A stretch of 64,000 nt of DNA from CAZROT01 sp964601895 (GCA_964601895.1 CAZROT010000004.1:1-64000); one strand, 5' to 3'; counted from the first letter of the stretch, positions 44,010 through 54,455 are shown. The notes: generated by a model from the letters alone, not told the origin. Numbers and translations: made by a program.

Positions 44010-46574
44010 TTAATGTAACTCAATGAGTTGCTTTTGCATGATTGTTTTTTTATCCACTGAAATAACACCTGGAGGCGGCAATGGAATACTGTTAAATGGA
44101 ATAATCTGCATCTGACCATCGAGATGCATGATCTGATAAAATTGAGGTAAATTAAAATTAATAAAGTTAGAACCACAACTAAGTCGTTCATAATCATAAG
44201 AAGCAGCATAAAAACGACTGACATCACGCACCAGATCTTCTTCATTTCCTTCACAACGATGATATACTTCCACACGATTAAACTCATCCAGAATATAGAT
44301 ATTAAACCCTTTATTATCGCTGTTATTTTCAAAGAAAAATTGAATAATTCCTTCGCTGGCAAAACCATCAATCACTGGCGGTAACTGAATTTGATCAATA
44401 TCCATTTTTGCAGGCGGCTCACGCACTTTATTTCTGGATATTTCTGCATAAAATTCAACAGCATCTTCCAGCTTACGTACGGACACACTCAGCCGCTCAA
44501 AGAATATTCCCCACGCCTGACCCGCTATACGAATAGCTTTGATCCCCTTCCTGACCTGGCGTGTATTGGAAAGGCGCTGGGTAATACATTCAGAAATAAG
44601 CGCTCGCATGCGTTCATGAATCAAGCCGCGTAAATACTGACTGTAACAGAAAACATCAACTGATTCTGGCAAATCCGCATCCTGATGCATCTTACCCAAA
44701 ATCGTTTTTAATGCGTCTAAAACAGCCTGCTCACCATTGAAATGCAGCGTACGTACTTCATTCCATGAGTTACGATACAACAAATCAATACTACCAACTA
44801 AACACTGCTGTTGCTGGCCAAAATTAAATACATCCAGCTTACGAAAATCAAAACGAAGATCCTGATTACAGAATACAACCGTGGGATCATGTTCCAGATT
44901 GATAATAATCGCCAGGTGGCGAATTTCACATGGACTGTATAAAGCCCTGGATGTTGGTGCAGCAACCCGTAAAGGGAAAGTACTGGAAATATCAGTAACT
45001 AATTCCTGTAATTTTTTAATATTACAGGTATTGTTACTTTTAATATACAAACGCGTTTTTGATGTTAATAAGCCATTAAAATAAGCCCAGGCAACTAACT
45101 TATTTAAATAGCGGTTATATTCCAGGGGTTGATGGCTGATAATGGTCTCCATCATTGGTGCCTGGTTATACAAGTACCAGCCAGTGCGATTAGCGCGACC
45201 ACCAGAAACATGAATAAAGGTCAAATCATTTTCTGACAAATCAGGAGAGATTTGCGGATTCACCAGCGTCACTTTACCGGGAAGTACTTCAAAGGCAGCA
45301 TAGAGTTTTCTGGTAAGCACCCCGATATCCTGGGGACTGATACTAACGCTCAGATTATTACGACGGGCAAAACGAATGAGGTTACAATAGCTTTGCATCA
45401 TCACATCTAATAATTCATTATGCGTATCACGTACCTGTTCAATTTTCCAGGCAGCTCTATTATCCAGAATAGCCAGTCGGGCTTCGCTCCAGCCCCATTC
45501 CCGCACTAGCTTGCCCATAATTTCATACCGCCAATCGGGTTTTGCCTCAACGCCGGGCAATTTTTCACAGACTTTAAGATAGAAGCATCGACGTACCAAA
45601 TCCAGGCGCGCATTATCCTGAATTTCGCTCAGATAACGCGTGACACGATCTAACATCAGACAGTAAGCATCAAAACCAAAGGCAATTATTTCTTCATGCT
45701 CTGCACGGTGTAGATGTTGTTTAAACTCCATGGATAACAATCGGGAATCGGGATATTCCCATGAATACGCTTCCAATAACAACGTCTTTAATACTGCTTT
45801 ATAGGGAGAGTCAATACTCTTATAAAGCTGCCACAAGCTGGCACCAAAATATTCTTCTGCAGACAGTGTACTAAGCCCACCCAGATCAAGCCATTCATCG
45901 GCTATCAGCACACCCGATGCGTACAATGACCGTACATACTCGTCATAACGATGCTCCTCTTCAACCGGCACCATATTCCACAGAATAGGTTTACCGGCCA
46001 GGCGTACAGCACTGCGATAAAATTCATCCAGTAACAGGATGTGTTGTGTAGAGCCACAATCTTCCCCACCAAGACTGCGATTGGCATTATGGCGAAATCT
46101 ATCCTGATCAATGAGAAAAAAATTGACTTCAACACCTTGAGAATGCGCCCATTTTTCCAGTAAATTGCATTTTTGTTGCAACCTGGCACGCCCTTCATTA
46201 TCTAACCACGCCTGATGACAGACCCAAATATCGAGATCAGAACCACTATTCTGGCCAATAGAAGAAGTACTCCCCATGGAATAAACACCAATAATAGGCA
46301 GTTCAGTATCCTTATCTTCGACATCAAGATATGACTGTTGCGTGATAGTGTTAAGGTATTCAGTTTGCATGACATCCGGCATAAAAATACAAATGCCATG
46401 AGGAGCATTACCATCCATATATCCCGGCATCATCGGGTGTTGATAATGTAAAAAAACAGGTAACAGACTGTAGATATTCTTAAACACAGGCCCCATCATC
46501 GAGATAGCACGGTCGACGCGCACCTGATTAATAGCATCCAGTCTCTTTTTCAGAAGCTCAATATAAGGATACAA
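44010..46574 (-). CDS. cyaA: Adenylate cyclase, class I
   Basis: Makes cAMP for CRP signalling. 854 residues (E. coli 848). The N-terminal nucleotidyltransferase motif is MGSTSSIGQNSGSDLDIWVC, with the metal-binding Asp pair. GGEDCGSTQHILLLDEFYR and LGGLSTLSAEEYFGASLWQLYKS follow, and the C-terminal regulatory half is complete. It begins with TTG, preceded by CAGGCGAGACGTTC, very like the E. coli cyaA start region. The weak TTG start known to limit CyaA in E. coli is therefore kept. It is divergent from hemC. Confidence 0.96.
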   Translation of the reverse strand: MYPYIELLKKRLDAINQVRVDRAISMMGPVFKNIYSLLPVFLHYQHPMMPGYMDGNAPHGICIFMPDVMQTEYLNTITQQSYLDVEDKDTELPIIGVYSMGSTSSIGQNSGSDLDIWVCHQAWLDNEGRARLQQKCNLLEKWAHSQGVEVNFFLIDQDRFRHNANRSLGGEDCGSTQHILLLDEFYRSAVRLAGKPILWNMVPVEEEHRYDEYVRSLYASGVLIADEWLDLGGLSTLSAEEYFGASLWQLYKSIDSPYKAVLKTLLLEAYSWEYPDSRLLSMEFKQHLHRAEHEEIIAFGFDAYCLMLDRVTRYLSEIQDNARLDLVRRCFYLKVCEKLPGVEAKPDWRYEIMGKLVREWGWSEARLAILDNRAAWKIEQVRDTHNELLDVMMQSYCNLIRFARRNNLSVSISPQDIGVLTRKLYAAFEVLPGKVTLVNPQISPDLSENDLTFIHVSGGRANRTGWYLYNQAPMMETIISHQPLEYNRYLNKLVAWAYFNGLLTSKTRLYIKSNNTCNIKKLQELVTDISSTFPLRVAAPTSRALYSPCEIRHLAIIINLEHDPTVVFCNQDLRFDFRKLDVFNFGQQQQCLVGSIDLLYRNSWNEVRTLHFNGEQAVLDALKTILGKMHQDADLPESVDVFCYSQYLRGLIHERMRALISECITQRLSNTRQVRKGIKAIRIAGQAWGIFFERLSVSVRKLEDAVEFYAEISRNKVREPPAKMDIDQIQLPPVIDGFASEGIIQFFFENNSDNKGFNIYILDEFNRVEVYHRCEGNEEDLVRDVSRFYAASYDYERLSCGSNFINFNLPQFYQIMHLDGQMQIIPFNSIPLPPPGVISVDKKTIMQKQLIELH

Positions 46575-46878
46575 GAACGTCTCGCCTGATTATTCAAATA
46601 ATCTGAAAAACAATCGCACCCTGCGATCAGTTTAAACGAATATTTAACGAATTATTGATGGAAGCTTGATTAATTTAACACTTTGCTGAGATAGCGTAAA
46701 GACAACCCTACTACTGCACACTGTCATTACAGCGTTTGAATTTTTTGTTAAAATTCAAAATCATTATTGAAATAATTGTTTAATTTACGTTATTTAATCA
46801 GCATTTTTAACTTCTTTGCTAACAGTATTTCTTACGCAATGTTAGAATAATTTTTGAAATATCAACACGGTGCCAGGC
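46575..46878. other. Divergent cyaA/hemC control region
   Basis: About 300 AT-rich bases between two divergent starts. In E. coli this interval holds the cyaA promoters (one with a CRP site) and the hem promoter. I could not identify a convincing CRP palindrome by eye. No gene is present. Confidence 0.45.
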
Positions 46879-47877
46879 ATGTCGAATAGATTTATTCGTT
46901 CAGAGAGAGCTGTCGAATCAACAAAAACCACAGGCTCAGCTAAAATTATTCGCATTGCTACCCGCAAAAGCCCACTTGCGCTATGGCAGGCATCTTACGT
47001 ACAACAACGCCTGTTAGCCTGCCATCCAGATTACCATGTTGAACTGATCCCACTCATTACACAGGGAGATAGTATTCTGGACACGTCTCTCTCGAAAAAA
47101 GGGGGGAAGGGATTATTCGTCAAAGAACTTGAATGGGCATTACTGGAAAATCGTGCAGATATCGCCGTTCATTCCATGAAAGATGTCCCTGCTACCTTTC
47201 CCGCAGGGCTCGGTTTAGTCACCATCTGCCAGCGTGAAGATCCACGCGACGCTTTTATATCAAAACACCATCAACACATTGATAATCTTTGTGCAGGTAG
47301 CGTAATAGGAACATCAAGTCTGCGCCGTCAATGCCAGTTACGTGCATCTCGCCCTGATCTCATTATTCATGATTTGCGTGGTAATGTGGGAACGCGTCTT
47401 GCCAGGCTAAATGACGGTGAATATGATGCCATTATCCTGGCTACCGCAGGTTTAAAGCGACTGGGCCTGGAAAAAAAAATCTCTCATCCAATGAGTATAG
47501 AAAAATCTCTGCCTGCAGCGGGTCAGGGGGCCATTGGCATCGAATGCCATCTGGATAACAATATCATCCAGCAACTCCTTATGCCGTTAAACCACCCTGC
47601 GACCGAGATCTGCGTTTACGCGGAACGTGCCATGAGCGCACATCTTGGAGGCGGCTGCCAGTTACCCATTGGCAGCTATGCAGAACTCAAGGGTAATCAC
47701 TTACGACTGAGAGCACTGGTTGGCGCTCCGGATGGCAGTGTCATTATTCGAGGGGAGCGCACCAGTGACGCCACTTGCGCGCGGCAGACGGGAATTGAGC
47801 TGGCGAAAGAGCTTTTATCGCGCGGTGCCCGTGATATCCTTGACTCTGTCTGTCAAAGCGAGCCTGATACACGATGA
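46879..47877 (+). CDS. hemC: Hydroxymethylbilane synthase (porphobilinogen deaminase)
   Basis: Joins four porphobilinogens into hydroxymethylbilane in haem synthesis. 332 residues from ATG 46879 (GTG 46870 is also possible), with about 25 residues before the conserved RIATRKSPLALWQA. KGLFVKELEWALLENRADIAVHSMKD and TSSLRRQCQL are typical. The dipyrromethane-cofactor Cys is in GGGCQLPIGSYAE. The N-terminal extension is absent from E. coli HemC. It overlaps hemD by 4 bases. Confidence 0.95.
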   Translation: MSNRFIRSERAVESTKTTGSAKIIRIATRKSPLALWQASYVQQRLLACHPDYHVELIPLITQGDSILDTSLSKKGGKGLFVKELEWALLENRADIAVHSMKDVPATFPAGLGLVTICQREDPRDAFISKHHQHIDNLCAGSVIGTSSLRRQCQLRASRPDLIIHDLRGNVGTRLARLNDGEYDAIILATAGLKRLGLEKKISHPMSIEKSLPAAGQGAIGIECHLDNNIIQQLLMPLNHPATEICVYAERAMSAHLGGGCQLPIGSYAELKGNHLRLRALVGAPDGSVIIRGERTSDATCARQTGIELAKELLSRGARDILDSVCQSEPDTR

Positions 47878-48614
47878 ATATTCTGGTTACGCGTCCTTCG
47901 CCGGCAGGTGAGCAGCTTGTCAGCCAGCTCAAAAAATCTGGACATCTGGCGTACCATGCACCATTAATACATTTTTCACAAGGCAGGGGACTATCACAAC
48001 TATCGCACCTTTTGCCATCATTAAAAGCGGGTGATCTGGCTTTTTTACTTTCACAGCAAGCTGTTTATTACGTAAATTCATGGTTAAATGAAAAGAAACA
48101 ATCCTGGCCAGACACACTTTCCTGGTATGCGATTGGGCACAAGACTGCATCAGCATTTCATACCATCAGTAAATTAACAGCGCATTTTCCAGTGACTCAG
48201 GAAACCAGCGAAATGCTGTTATTACTGCCAGGCCTGAATAATCTGGAGGGTAAAAATGCGCTGATACTGCGTGGCAATGGTGGCCGTGAGCTGTTAGGTG
48301 ATACGCTTACTAACCGCGGCGCAAAAGTCATACTGTGTGAATGCTACCGGCGTCATTTTATCAACTATGATGGATATCAACAAAGTATTATCTGGCAACG
48401 GGCAGGAATCGATACTCTGGTAGTCACCAGTGGTGAAATGTTACAACAACTTTATCGATTAATTCCTGCTGGCTGGAGAACATCCTGGTTATTACGCTGC
48501 CAACTCATTGTTGTCAGCTCCCGCCTTGCTACACTCGCCAGTCAGCTAGGCTGGCGCGCAATTCGAGTAGCTGAAAATGCCGATAATGATGCGCTGATGC
48601 GTGCATTACAATAG
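47874..48614 (+). CDS. hemD: Uroporphyrinogen-III synthase
   Basis: Cyclises hydroxymethylbilane with inversion of ring D. 246 residues, as in E. coli. The family is poorly conserved, but the N-terminal ILVTRPSPAGEQL, the central LILRGNGGRELLGDTL and the LVVTSGEMLQQL segment are characteristic, and the location after hemC is diagnostic. It starts at ATG inside the hemC stop (ATGA). Confidence 0.94.
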   Translation: MNILVTRPSPAGEQLVSQLKKSGHLAYHAPLIHFSQGRGLSQLSHLLPSLKAGDLAFLLSQQAVYYVNSWLNEKKQSWPDTLSWYAIGHKTASAFHTISKLTAHFPVTQETSEMLLLLPGLNNLEGKNALILRGNGGRELLGDTLTNRGAKVILCECYRRHFINYDGYQQSIIWQRAGIDTLVVTSGEMLQQLYRLIPAGWRTSWLLRCQLIVVSSRLATLASQLGWRAIRVAENADNDALMRALQ

Positions 48615-48645
48615 ATAAATAGTAAAATGAGATGACAATAATAAA

Positions 48646-49716
48646 ATGACAGAACAGAATACGCCACCCGTGCCCATTGAGACACAACAAAAAAGGCCGC
48701 ATCGTTTTTTATTTCCTGCCATGGCGCTCATGGTATTGTTTATCGCCTCAACCAGCTGGCTTTTTTATCACCAGCATCAGCAATTACAAGCAATAACACA
48801 CAGACTACAGGAACAACTGGATAGCCTGATATCAGATCAATCGCGTGAAAAAAAACAACAGACACTCTCTTTTTCACAGCAACATCAATCTCTTGATACA
48901 ACCAATCGTCAACTGGCTTCACTAGAGCGTCAGCTGAATGAATTGCAAAAAAAAGTTTTCACCCTATCCGGAAGTGATACAAAAATCTGGTTACTTGCTC
49001 AGGCAGATTTTCTGGTAAAAACAGCCGGACGTAAGCTATGGAACGATCAGGATGTTACCACCGCCGTGGTATTACTGAAAAGTGCCGATGCCAGCCTGGC
49101 AGATATGAATGATCCCAGTCTCCTTGAAGCTCGCCGGGCGATTACTGAAGATATCAACACGCTTGCTATCATCAGTCAGATTGATTTCGATGGTATTACC
49201 CTGAAAGTCAACCAGCTTGCCAACCAGGTAGATAACCTGCGCCTGGTTGATAACAACACCGATGATTCACCGATGGATGCAGCCAGTGATGAGTTATCCA
49301 GCTCTCTCGCGGAATGGCGGCAGAATTTACGCAAAAGCTGGGATCATTTTATGACAAATTTCATTACTGTCCGTCGTCGTAATAATAATTCTGAGCCGTT
49401 ACTGGCACCAAATCAGGACATTTATTTACGTGAAAATATTCGCTCTCGTCTGCTCATCGCAGCTCAAGCAATACCACGCCATCAGAATGAAATTTACCAG
49501 CAGTCTCTGGAAACTATCTCAACATGGATAAGGGCCTGGTTCGATGTGCTGGATCCGCATACTAAGCTCTTTCTTGCAGAACTGGATACGCTCAGCCAGC
49601 AATCGATAACAATGGAAGTTCCTGATAATCTGGCCAGCCAGGCGCTATTAGAAAAATTAATGCAAACACGCGTGCGCAATCTCCTGTTGCAACCAACACT
49701 CCATCAGCAAGGATAA
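48646..49716 (+). CDS. hemX: Membrane protein HemX (hem operon)
   Basis: 356 residues. A short cytoplasmic N-terminus rich in Pro and Lys precedes one membrane segment (FLFPAMALMVLFIASTSWLFY), then a long periplasmic coiled coil (LQEQLDSLISDQSREKKQQ, LASLERQLNELQKKV). Long annotated as a possible uroporphyrinogen methyltransferase, but no SAM motif is visible and the role is unproven. It stands in the conserved hemC-D-X-Y order. Confidence 0.9.
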   Translation: MTEQNTPPVPIETQQKRPHRFLFPAMALMVLFIASTSWLFYHQHQQLQAITHRLQEQLDSLISDQSREKKQQTLSFSQQHQSLDTTNRQLASLERQLNELQKKVFTLSGSDTKIWLLAQADFLVKTAGRKLWNDQDVTTAVVLLKSADASLADMNDPSLLEARRAITEDINTLAIISQIDFDGITLKVNQLANQVDNLRLVDNNTDDSPMDAASDELSSSLAEWRQNLRKSWDHFMTNFITVRRRNNNSEPLLAPNQDIYLRENIRSRLLIAAQAIPRHQNEIYQQSLETISTWIRAWFDVLDPHTKLFLAELDTLSQQSITMEVPDNLASQALLEKLMQTRVRNLLLQPTLHQQG

Positions 49717-49719
49717 ACC

Positions 49720-50922
49720 ATGCCAGTCATCCTGTTATTATTCCTCATTCTGATTACTGGTATCATGATAGGTCCAGGGCTGGCTGGCCATCAGGGCTAT
49801 GTCTTAATTCAGACTGATAACTACAATATTGAAACCAGCATCACTGGTTTGGTTATCATGCTGGTGCTACTGTTTGCAGTATTATTTATCAGTGAATGGA
49901 TATTGCGTCGCATCCTGCATACTGGCTCACGCACTCATGGCTGGTTTACCGGCTTTAAACGCCACCGTGCGCATAAACAAACTAAAGCGGCCCTGATAAA
50001 ATTAGCTGAAGGAGACTACAAACAAGTCGAAAAGCTCCTTACCCGTAATGCCGCGCATGCAGAACAACCCATGGTTAATTATCTGCTGGCAGCAGAAGCT
50101 GCTCAGCAAAGAGGCGATGAATTTCGTATCAATCAATACCTTGAACGAGCAGCGGAGGTTGCAGACACGGATCAGCTCCCTGTCGATATCACTCGCGTTC
50201 GCATTCAGCTGGCGCAGGGTAAAGTGCATGCTGCCCGCCATGGCGTTGATCAGTTACTTCAGATAGCCCCTCATCATCCCGAAGTGCTGCGTCTGGCTGA
50301 ACAGGCTTTCCTGCACACAGGGGCATGGAACGCGCTGCTGGCTATTATCCCTGCGATGAAAAAGATAAAATTACACAATGAAGCTGATCTTGAAACACGT
50401 TTACAACAGGCTTATTTTGGCATTATGAGCCAGCTGATGGCAGAAGAAGGCAGTGAAGGCCTGAAACAGTGGTGGTATGCGCAACATCGTAAAACACGCC
50501 ATACCGTGCCGCTACAGGTAGCGTTGATTACGCATCTTATTGAATGTAACGATCACGAAGTTGCACAGACCGTATTGTTAAATAGCCTTAAACATCACTA
50601 TGATGACCGCTTAGCCTCCCTGGTTCCACAGCTGAAATCAGATCACCCGGAGCCATTAGAAAAAGCATTGCGCCAGCAGATAAAACAGCATGGTGCAACA
50701 CCCTTGTTAAACAGTATCCTTGGCCAGCTCATGTTAAAACATGGTGAATGGCAAAAAGCGCAGGACTACTTCAAAGCCGCTCTACAACAGCGACCTGATG
50801 CGCACGATTATTCATGGCTTGCTGATGCACTGGATAAATTACATTATCCGGAAGAAGCAGCCCAGATGCGTCACGAAGCATTATTATTGACGCTGAAGAA
50901 CAAACAATCCACGTTCTCCTGA
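49720..50922 (+). CDS. hemY: HemY protein (TPR-like inner membrane protein)
   Basis: 400 residues (E. coli 398). Two membrane segments at the N-terminus (VILLLFLILITGIMIGPGLAG and VIMLVLLFAVLFISEWIL) are followed by TPR-like helical repeats (LAEGDYKQVEKLL, YFKAALQQRPDAHDYSWLADAL). It is not a protoporphyrinogen oxidase despite the shared name with the Bacillus gene. It is thought to support haem synthesis at the membrane. hemX ends 3 bases before it. Confidence 0.92.
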   Translation: MPVILLLFLILITGIMIGPGLAGHQGYVLIQTDNYNIETSITGLVIMLVLLFAVLFISEWILRRILHTGSRTHGWFTGFKRHRAHKQTKAALIKLAEGDYKQVEKLLTRNAAHAEQPMVNYLLAAEAAQQRGDEFRINQYLERAAEVADTDQLPVDITRVRIQLAQGKVHAARHGVDQLLQIAPHHPEVLRLAEQAFLHTGAWNALLAIIPAMKKIKLHNEADLETRLQQAYFGIMSQLMAEEGSEGLKQWWYAQHRKTRHTVPLQVALITHLIECNDHEVAQTVLLNSLKHHYDDRLASLVPQLKSDHPEPLEKALRQQIKQHGATPLLNSILGQLMLKHGEWQKAQDYFKAALQQRPDAHDYSWLADALDKLHYPEEAAQMRHEALLLTLKNKQSTFS

Positions 50923-51049
50923 GCCTGACAGATCATAAAACATCTTGGTATTGTCTTAAAACATACTACCTGTATCCAGGAGTGAGATTGTTTTTTTTCC
51001 TGAATCAGTTATACAGATATTTTTAAACTTTTACGTCTGGAAGTCAGTT

Positions 51050-51958
51050 ATGTCTCAGCAATATGCACGCCTGGTTAAAACTGCTGCGCTATCTTCTACC
51101 GTAGTGGCTGCACTATTACTGCTGATGAAAATTTTTGCATGGTGGTATACAGGATCGGTCAGTTTACTCGCATCGCTGATTGATACCCTGGTGGATCTGG
51201 CTGCATCAGCCACCAATTTATGGATTTTGCGCTATTCGCTACAACCCGCAGATAAAGAGCATACTTTTGGTCATGGAAAAGCAGAATCTCTGGCAGCATT
51301 AGCGCAGAGCATGTTCATTTCCGGCTCTGCATTGTTTTTATTTCTGACAGGCTGCCAGCATTTAATGGCGCCAGGGGCGGTACAAAACCTCAAACTGGGT
51401 ATGGAGATAACCATATTCGCTTTATTCATCACCCTGGCACTGGTTACCTTTCAGCGTTGGGTTGTGCGCAAGACAGATAGCCAGGCCATACGTGCTGACA
51501 TGCTACACTACCAGTCAGATGTGCTGATGAATGGTGCAATCCTGCTGGCACTAGGCTTAAGCTGGTATGGTTTCATTTATGCGGATGCTTTATTTGCCCT
51601 CAGCATAGGCATATATATTTTATACAGCGCGTTACGCATGGGCTATGAAGCAGTACAGATTCTCCTTGATCGTGCCCTGCCTGATGAAGAACGCCAGACT
51701 ATTATCAGAATAGTCACCTCATTACCTGGTGTTGCCGGGGCATATAATTTACGCACCAGACAATCCGGGCCAACACGCTTTATTCAGATTCATCTGGAAA
51801 TGGAAGATTCACTGCCTCTGGTGGAAGCGCATATATTAGCTGAGCAGGTTGAACTTGCACTACTGCATCATTTCCCCTCTGCAGACATTACCATTCACCA
51901 GGATCCCAGTTCGATGGTAGTGAAAAAGCGTCAGAACAATCCGGCCATAACCGGGTAA
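51050..51958 (+). CDS. fieF: Cation efflux pump FieF (CDF family)
   Basis: Proton-driven efflux of iron and zinc across the inner membrane. 302 residues (E. coli 300). About six membrane segments. The metal site motifs are LIDTLVDLAAS in helix 2 and HYQSDVLMNGAIL in helix 5. The cytoplasmic C-terminal domain carries TRQSGPTRFIQIHLEMED. It is followed by pfkA, as in E. coli; cpxP and cpxRA are not in front. Confidence 0.94.
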   Translation: MSQQYARLVKTAALSSTVVAALLLLMKIFAWWYTGSVSLLASLIDTLVDLAASATNLWILRYSLQPADKEHTFGHGKAESLAALAQSMFISGSALFLFLTGCQHLMAPGAVQNLKLGMEITIFALFITLALVTFQRWVVRKTDSQAIRADMLHYQSDVLMNGAILLALGLSWYGFIYADALFALSIGIYILYSALRMGYEAVQILLDRALPDEERQTIIRIVTSLPGVAGAYNLRTRQSGPTRFIQIHLEMEDSLPLVEAHILAEQVELALLHHFPSADITIHQDPSSMVVKKRQNNPAITG

Positions 51959-52153
51959 CTGTTTCTGAGCATGATAACTGCATTACCATTTATTCCATTG
52001 TTATGCAAAAACCAACGCGTTTAATGAAAAAATTTTACTATAATTCCAGCATGATATCCTTAGTGTTGATTTTATATTCACGGGTATGCGACGTTATCAA
52101 GTACGTTTTAAGAAATCATCCCCAAACTGTATCTACAAACTTTAGAGATTATC

Positions 52154-53122
52154 ATGAGCAACATAAAAAGAATTGGTGTACTGACAAGTGGTGGCGATGC
52201 GCCAGGTATGAATGCAGCAATTCGTGGCATTGTTCGTGCTGCCCTGACTGAAGGAGTGGATGTATTTGGTATTCATGACGGTTATTTTGGTTTATATGAA
52301 AACCGTATGAGAAAATTAGAACGTTATGCAGTTTCAGACATGATCAATCATGGCGGTACTTTTCTTGGCTCTGCCCGCTTTCCCGAGTTCAGAAAGGAAT
52401 CGATACGTCTTAAAGCGATTGAAAACTTAAAACACAATGAAATAGATGCACTGGTTGTAATTGGTGGCGACGGCACCTACCAGGGTGCGCAATGCCTGAC
52501 AAAAATGGGTTTTCCCTGCATTGGATTACCCGGCACCATCGATAACGATGTAGCAGGTACGGATTACACCATAGGTTACTTCACCGCACTGGAAACGGTT
52601 GTCGAAGCTATTGACAGGCTGCGTGATACGTCTTCTTCCCACCAGCGCATTTCCATCGTCGAAGTCATGGGGCGACACTGTGGTGATCTGACACTGGCTG
52701 CGGCCATCGCAGGGGGCTGTGAATTTGTTATTCTGCCCGAAGTCGCTTTTAAGCGTGAAGAGCTGGTGGATGAAATTAAAGCCGGGATCGCCAAAGGCAA
52801 GAAGCATGCCATTGTGGTCATTACCGAGCATATTTGTAATATCAATGAACTGGCTACATACATTGAACAGGAAACGAATCGCGCAACCAGAGCCACCGTG
52901 CTGGGCCATATTCAGCGGGGCGGTTCACCCGTTGCTTACGATCGTATCCTGGCTTCACGTATGGGAGCTTATGCTGTTGAATTACTGTTACAGGGCCACG
53001 GCGGGCGCTGCGTCGGTATTCAAAATGATAAAATGGTTCACCACGACATCATGGATGCAGTACAAAATATGAAACGAACGTTCAAAAGTGACTGGCTGGC
53101 AACAGCAAAAAAACTGTTTTAA
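52154..53122 (+). CDS. pfkA: 6-phosphofructokinase I
   Basis: Phosphorylates fructose 6-phosphate with ATP. 322 residues (E. coli 320). TSGGDAPGMNAAIRG at the N-terminus, VIGGDGTYQGAQ (ATP binding), LPGTIDNDVAGTDYTIG with the catalytic Asp, VEVMGRHCGDL and QRGGSPVAYDR are all present. It starts at ATG after a 195-base spacer from fieF. Confidence 0.97.
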   Translation: MSNIKRIGVLTSGGDAPGMNAAIRGIVRAALTEGVDVFGIHDGYFGLYENRMRKLERYAVSDMINHGGTFLGSARFPEFRKESIRLKAIENLKHNEIDALVVIGGDGTYQGAQCLTKMGFPCIGLPGTIDNDVAGTDYTIGYFTALETVVEAIDRLRDTSSSHQRISIVEVMGRHCGDLTLAAAIAGGCEFVILPEVAFKREELVDEIKAGIAKGKKHAIVVITEHICNINELATYIEQETNRATRATVLGHIQRGGSPVAYDRILASRMGAYAVELLLQGHGGRCVGIQNDKMVHHDIMDAVQNMKRTFKSDWLATAKKLF

Positions 53123-53538
53123 CCCAGATTCAGCCTCATTCAGCTGTTTGTTCCGAAATTTTCGGGGGGCTGCTACCCCCCTGCCGTGGCACTGTCGTAA
53201 AACAGATTGGCGAATTACCCCGGCATGCATCTTACCTCACTGCCTCAAATACATGAGCATTTCCTGCAAAAAGACTATCTGCGCCTGTTGTCTAATCCAG
53301 CAATGAATTCAGAATACTATTATGACAGATGAGCCCATGCCGCTGATAACAGAAGCAACATTAAATGACTTTTTATCGCTACAGGCGACAGAATACTTTA
53401 GCGTGCAAAATCACACCCTGGTCTCTGGCACGCTGTCAGGAGACATAACCACGATATCCAATACACTTTATTCAGCAGCGCAGTGCGCACAAAAAGAGAT
53501 TTAAAACCAAATGTCTGTCTTAATGATTCATTGAGAAC
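53123..53538. other. Gap between pfkA and the LysR gene
   Basis: 416 bases. A strong hairpin of GGGGGG (53164-53169) and CCCCCC (53176-53181) with a 6-base loop lies 41 bases after pfkA. It lacks a T run, so termination there would be atypical. A 60-codon frame at 53322-53504 has no ribosome site and no recognisable family; it could be a relic. Confidence 0.4.
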
Positions 53539-54444
53539 TCAGGCTGAGGCGGCAGAATCCGGCAAAATTCCATCATCCTGATAGTGCCGCAATGCATTCA
53601 TCAAGGCATGCAACGCCACCGAAGCAGCAGGGGATCGCACAAACACCGCATTCACTTCAGTCTGAGCCAATTGGGCATGCGGCAATACGCGGATCAAACT
53701 GCCATTAGCGATAAATTCCTGTGCCAGAAACGACGGGATCATTGCCAGACCGAGTCCAGCACGAGCCGCATCAAGTGTCAGCAGCATGCTACCCGTACTG
53801 GTCCGCCATTGCATGCGCACTACAACGCCATCAATTATCCACTGATCGAGATCCGGGCGCGTTAATACCGCTTGTTTACCAGAGAGATCGGCGACACTGT
53901 TGGGTACGCCCACCGCTTCAAGATAACGCGGCGAAGCCACTAACACCATGTGCACTTTGTCGATGCAGCGACAGACCAGCTGGCTGTCCTGCAGTTGTCC
54001 CATGCGAATCGCCACATCAAAGCCATCAGCAATAAGATTAATACGCTCGTCGCTGAGCCGCAGATCTACGCTCACAGAGGGATATTTTTGTTGAAATGCG
54101 AAGATCCTGGGTGCCAGTATCCGTTGTCCATAGGCTACACTCGCCGCAATGCGTAACATGCCGCATGGAGTTGCATGCGTGGCCAGCGTTTCAGCCTGAG
54201 CGAGCTCTGCTGCGCGAACAATCGGGCGGATGCGCTCGTAATAACGCCGCCCAAAATCCGTTAACGTCAGCGCGCGCGTCGAGCGGCGTAGCAATACGGC
54301 GCCTGTACGCTTCTCTATCGCAATTAGCTGCCGGCTCACGGTTGCCTTGGGCATATCCATCATACGTCCTGCCGCACTCAGAGAGCCGCTTTCCACGATA
54401 TTGACAAACAGCGCCATGCCAGAAAGGTCGATTAAATTATTCAT
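53539..54444 (-). CDS. LysR-family transcriptional regulator
   Basis: About 301 residues from ATG 54444 (MNNLIDLSGMALFVNIVESG); an upstream extension is not supported. The HTH is SLSAAGRMMDMPKATVSRQLIAIEKRTG near residues 19-46. The effector domain has FDVAIRMGQLQDSQLV and GLAMIPSFLAQEF. It resembles the large group of LTTRs that control divergent small-molecule metabolic or stress genes. The neighbour across the intergenic region is the isochorismatase-like gene at 54548, the probable target. The block is visibly GC-richer than the flanks. Ligand unknown. Confidence 0.85.
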   Translation of the reverse strand: MNNLIDLSGMALFVNIVESGSLSAAGRMMDMPKATVSRQLIAIEKRTGAVLLRRSTRALTLTDFGRRYYERIRPIVRAAELAQAETLATHATPCGMLRIAASVAYGQRILAPRIFAFQQKYPSVSVDLRLSDERINLIADGFDVAIRMGQLQDSQLVCRCIDKVHMVLVASPRYLEAVGVPNSVADLSGKQAVLTRPDLDQWIIDGVVVRMQWRTSTGSMLLTLDAARAGLGLAMIPSFLAQEFIANGSLIRVLPHAQLAQTEVNAVFVRSPAASVALHALMNALRHYQDDGILPDSAASA

Positions 54445-54455
54445 CGTTCCAGTTA

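Noticed and set aside
53322..53504. 60-codon frame after pfkA
   Set aside because: No Shine-Dalgarno and no recognised domain; mentioned only as a possible relic.
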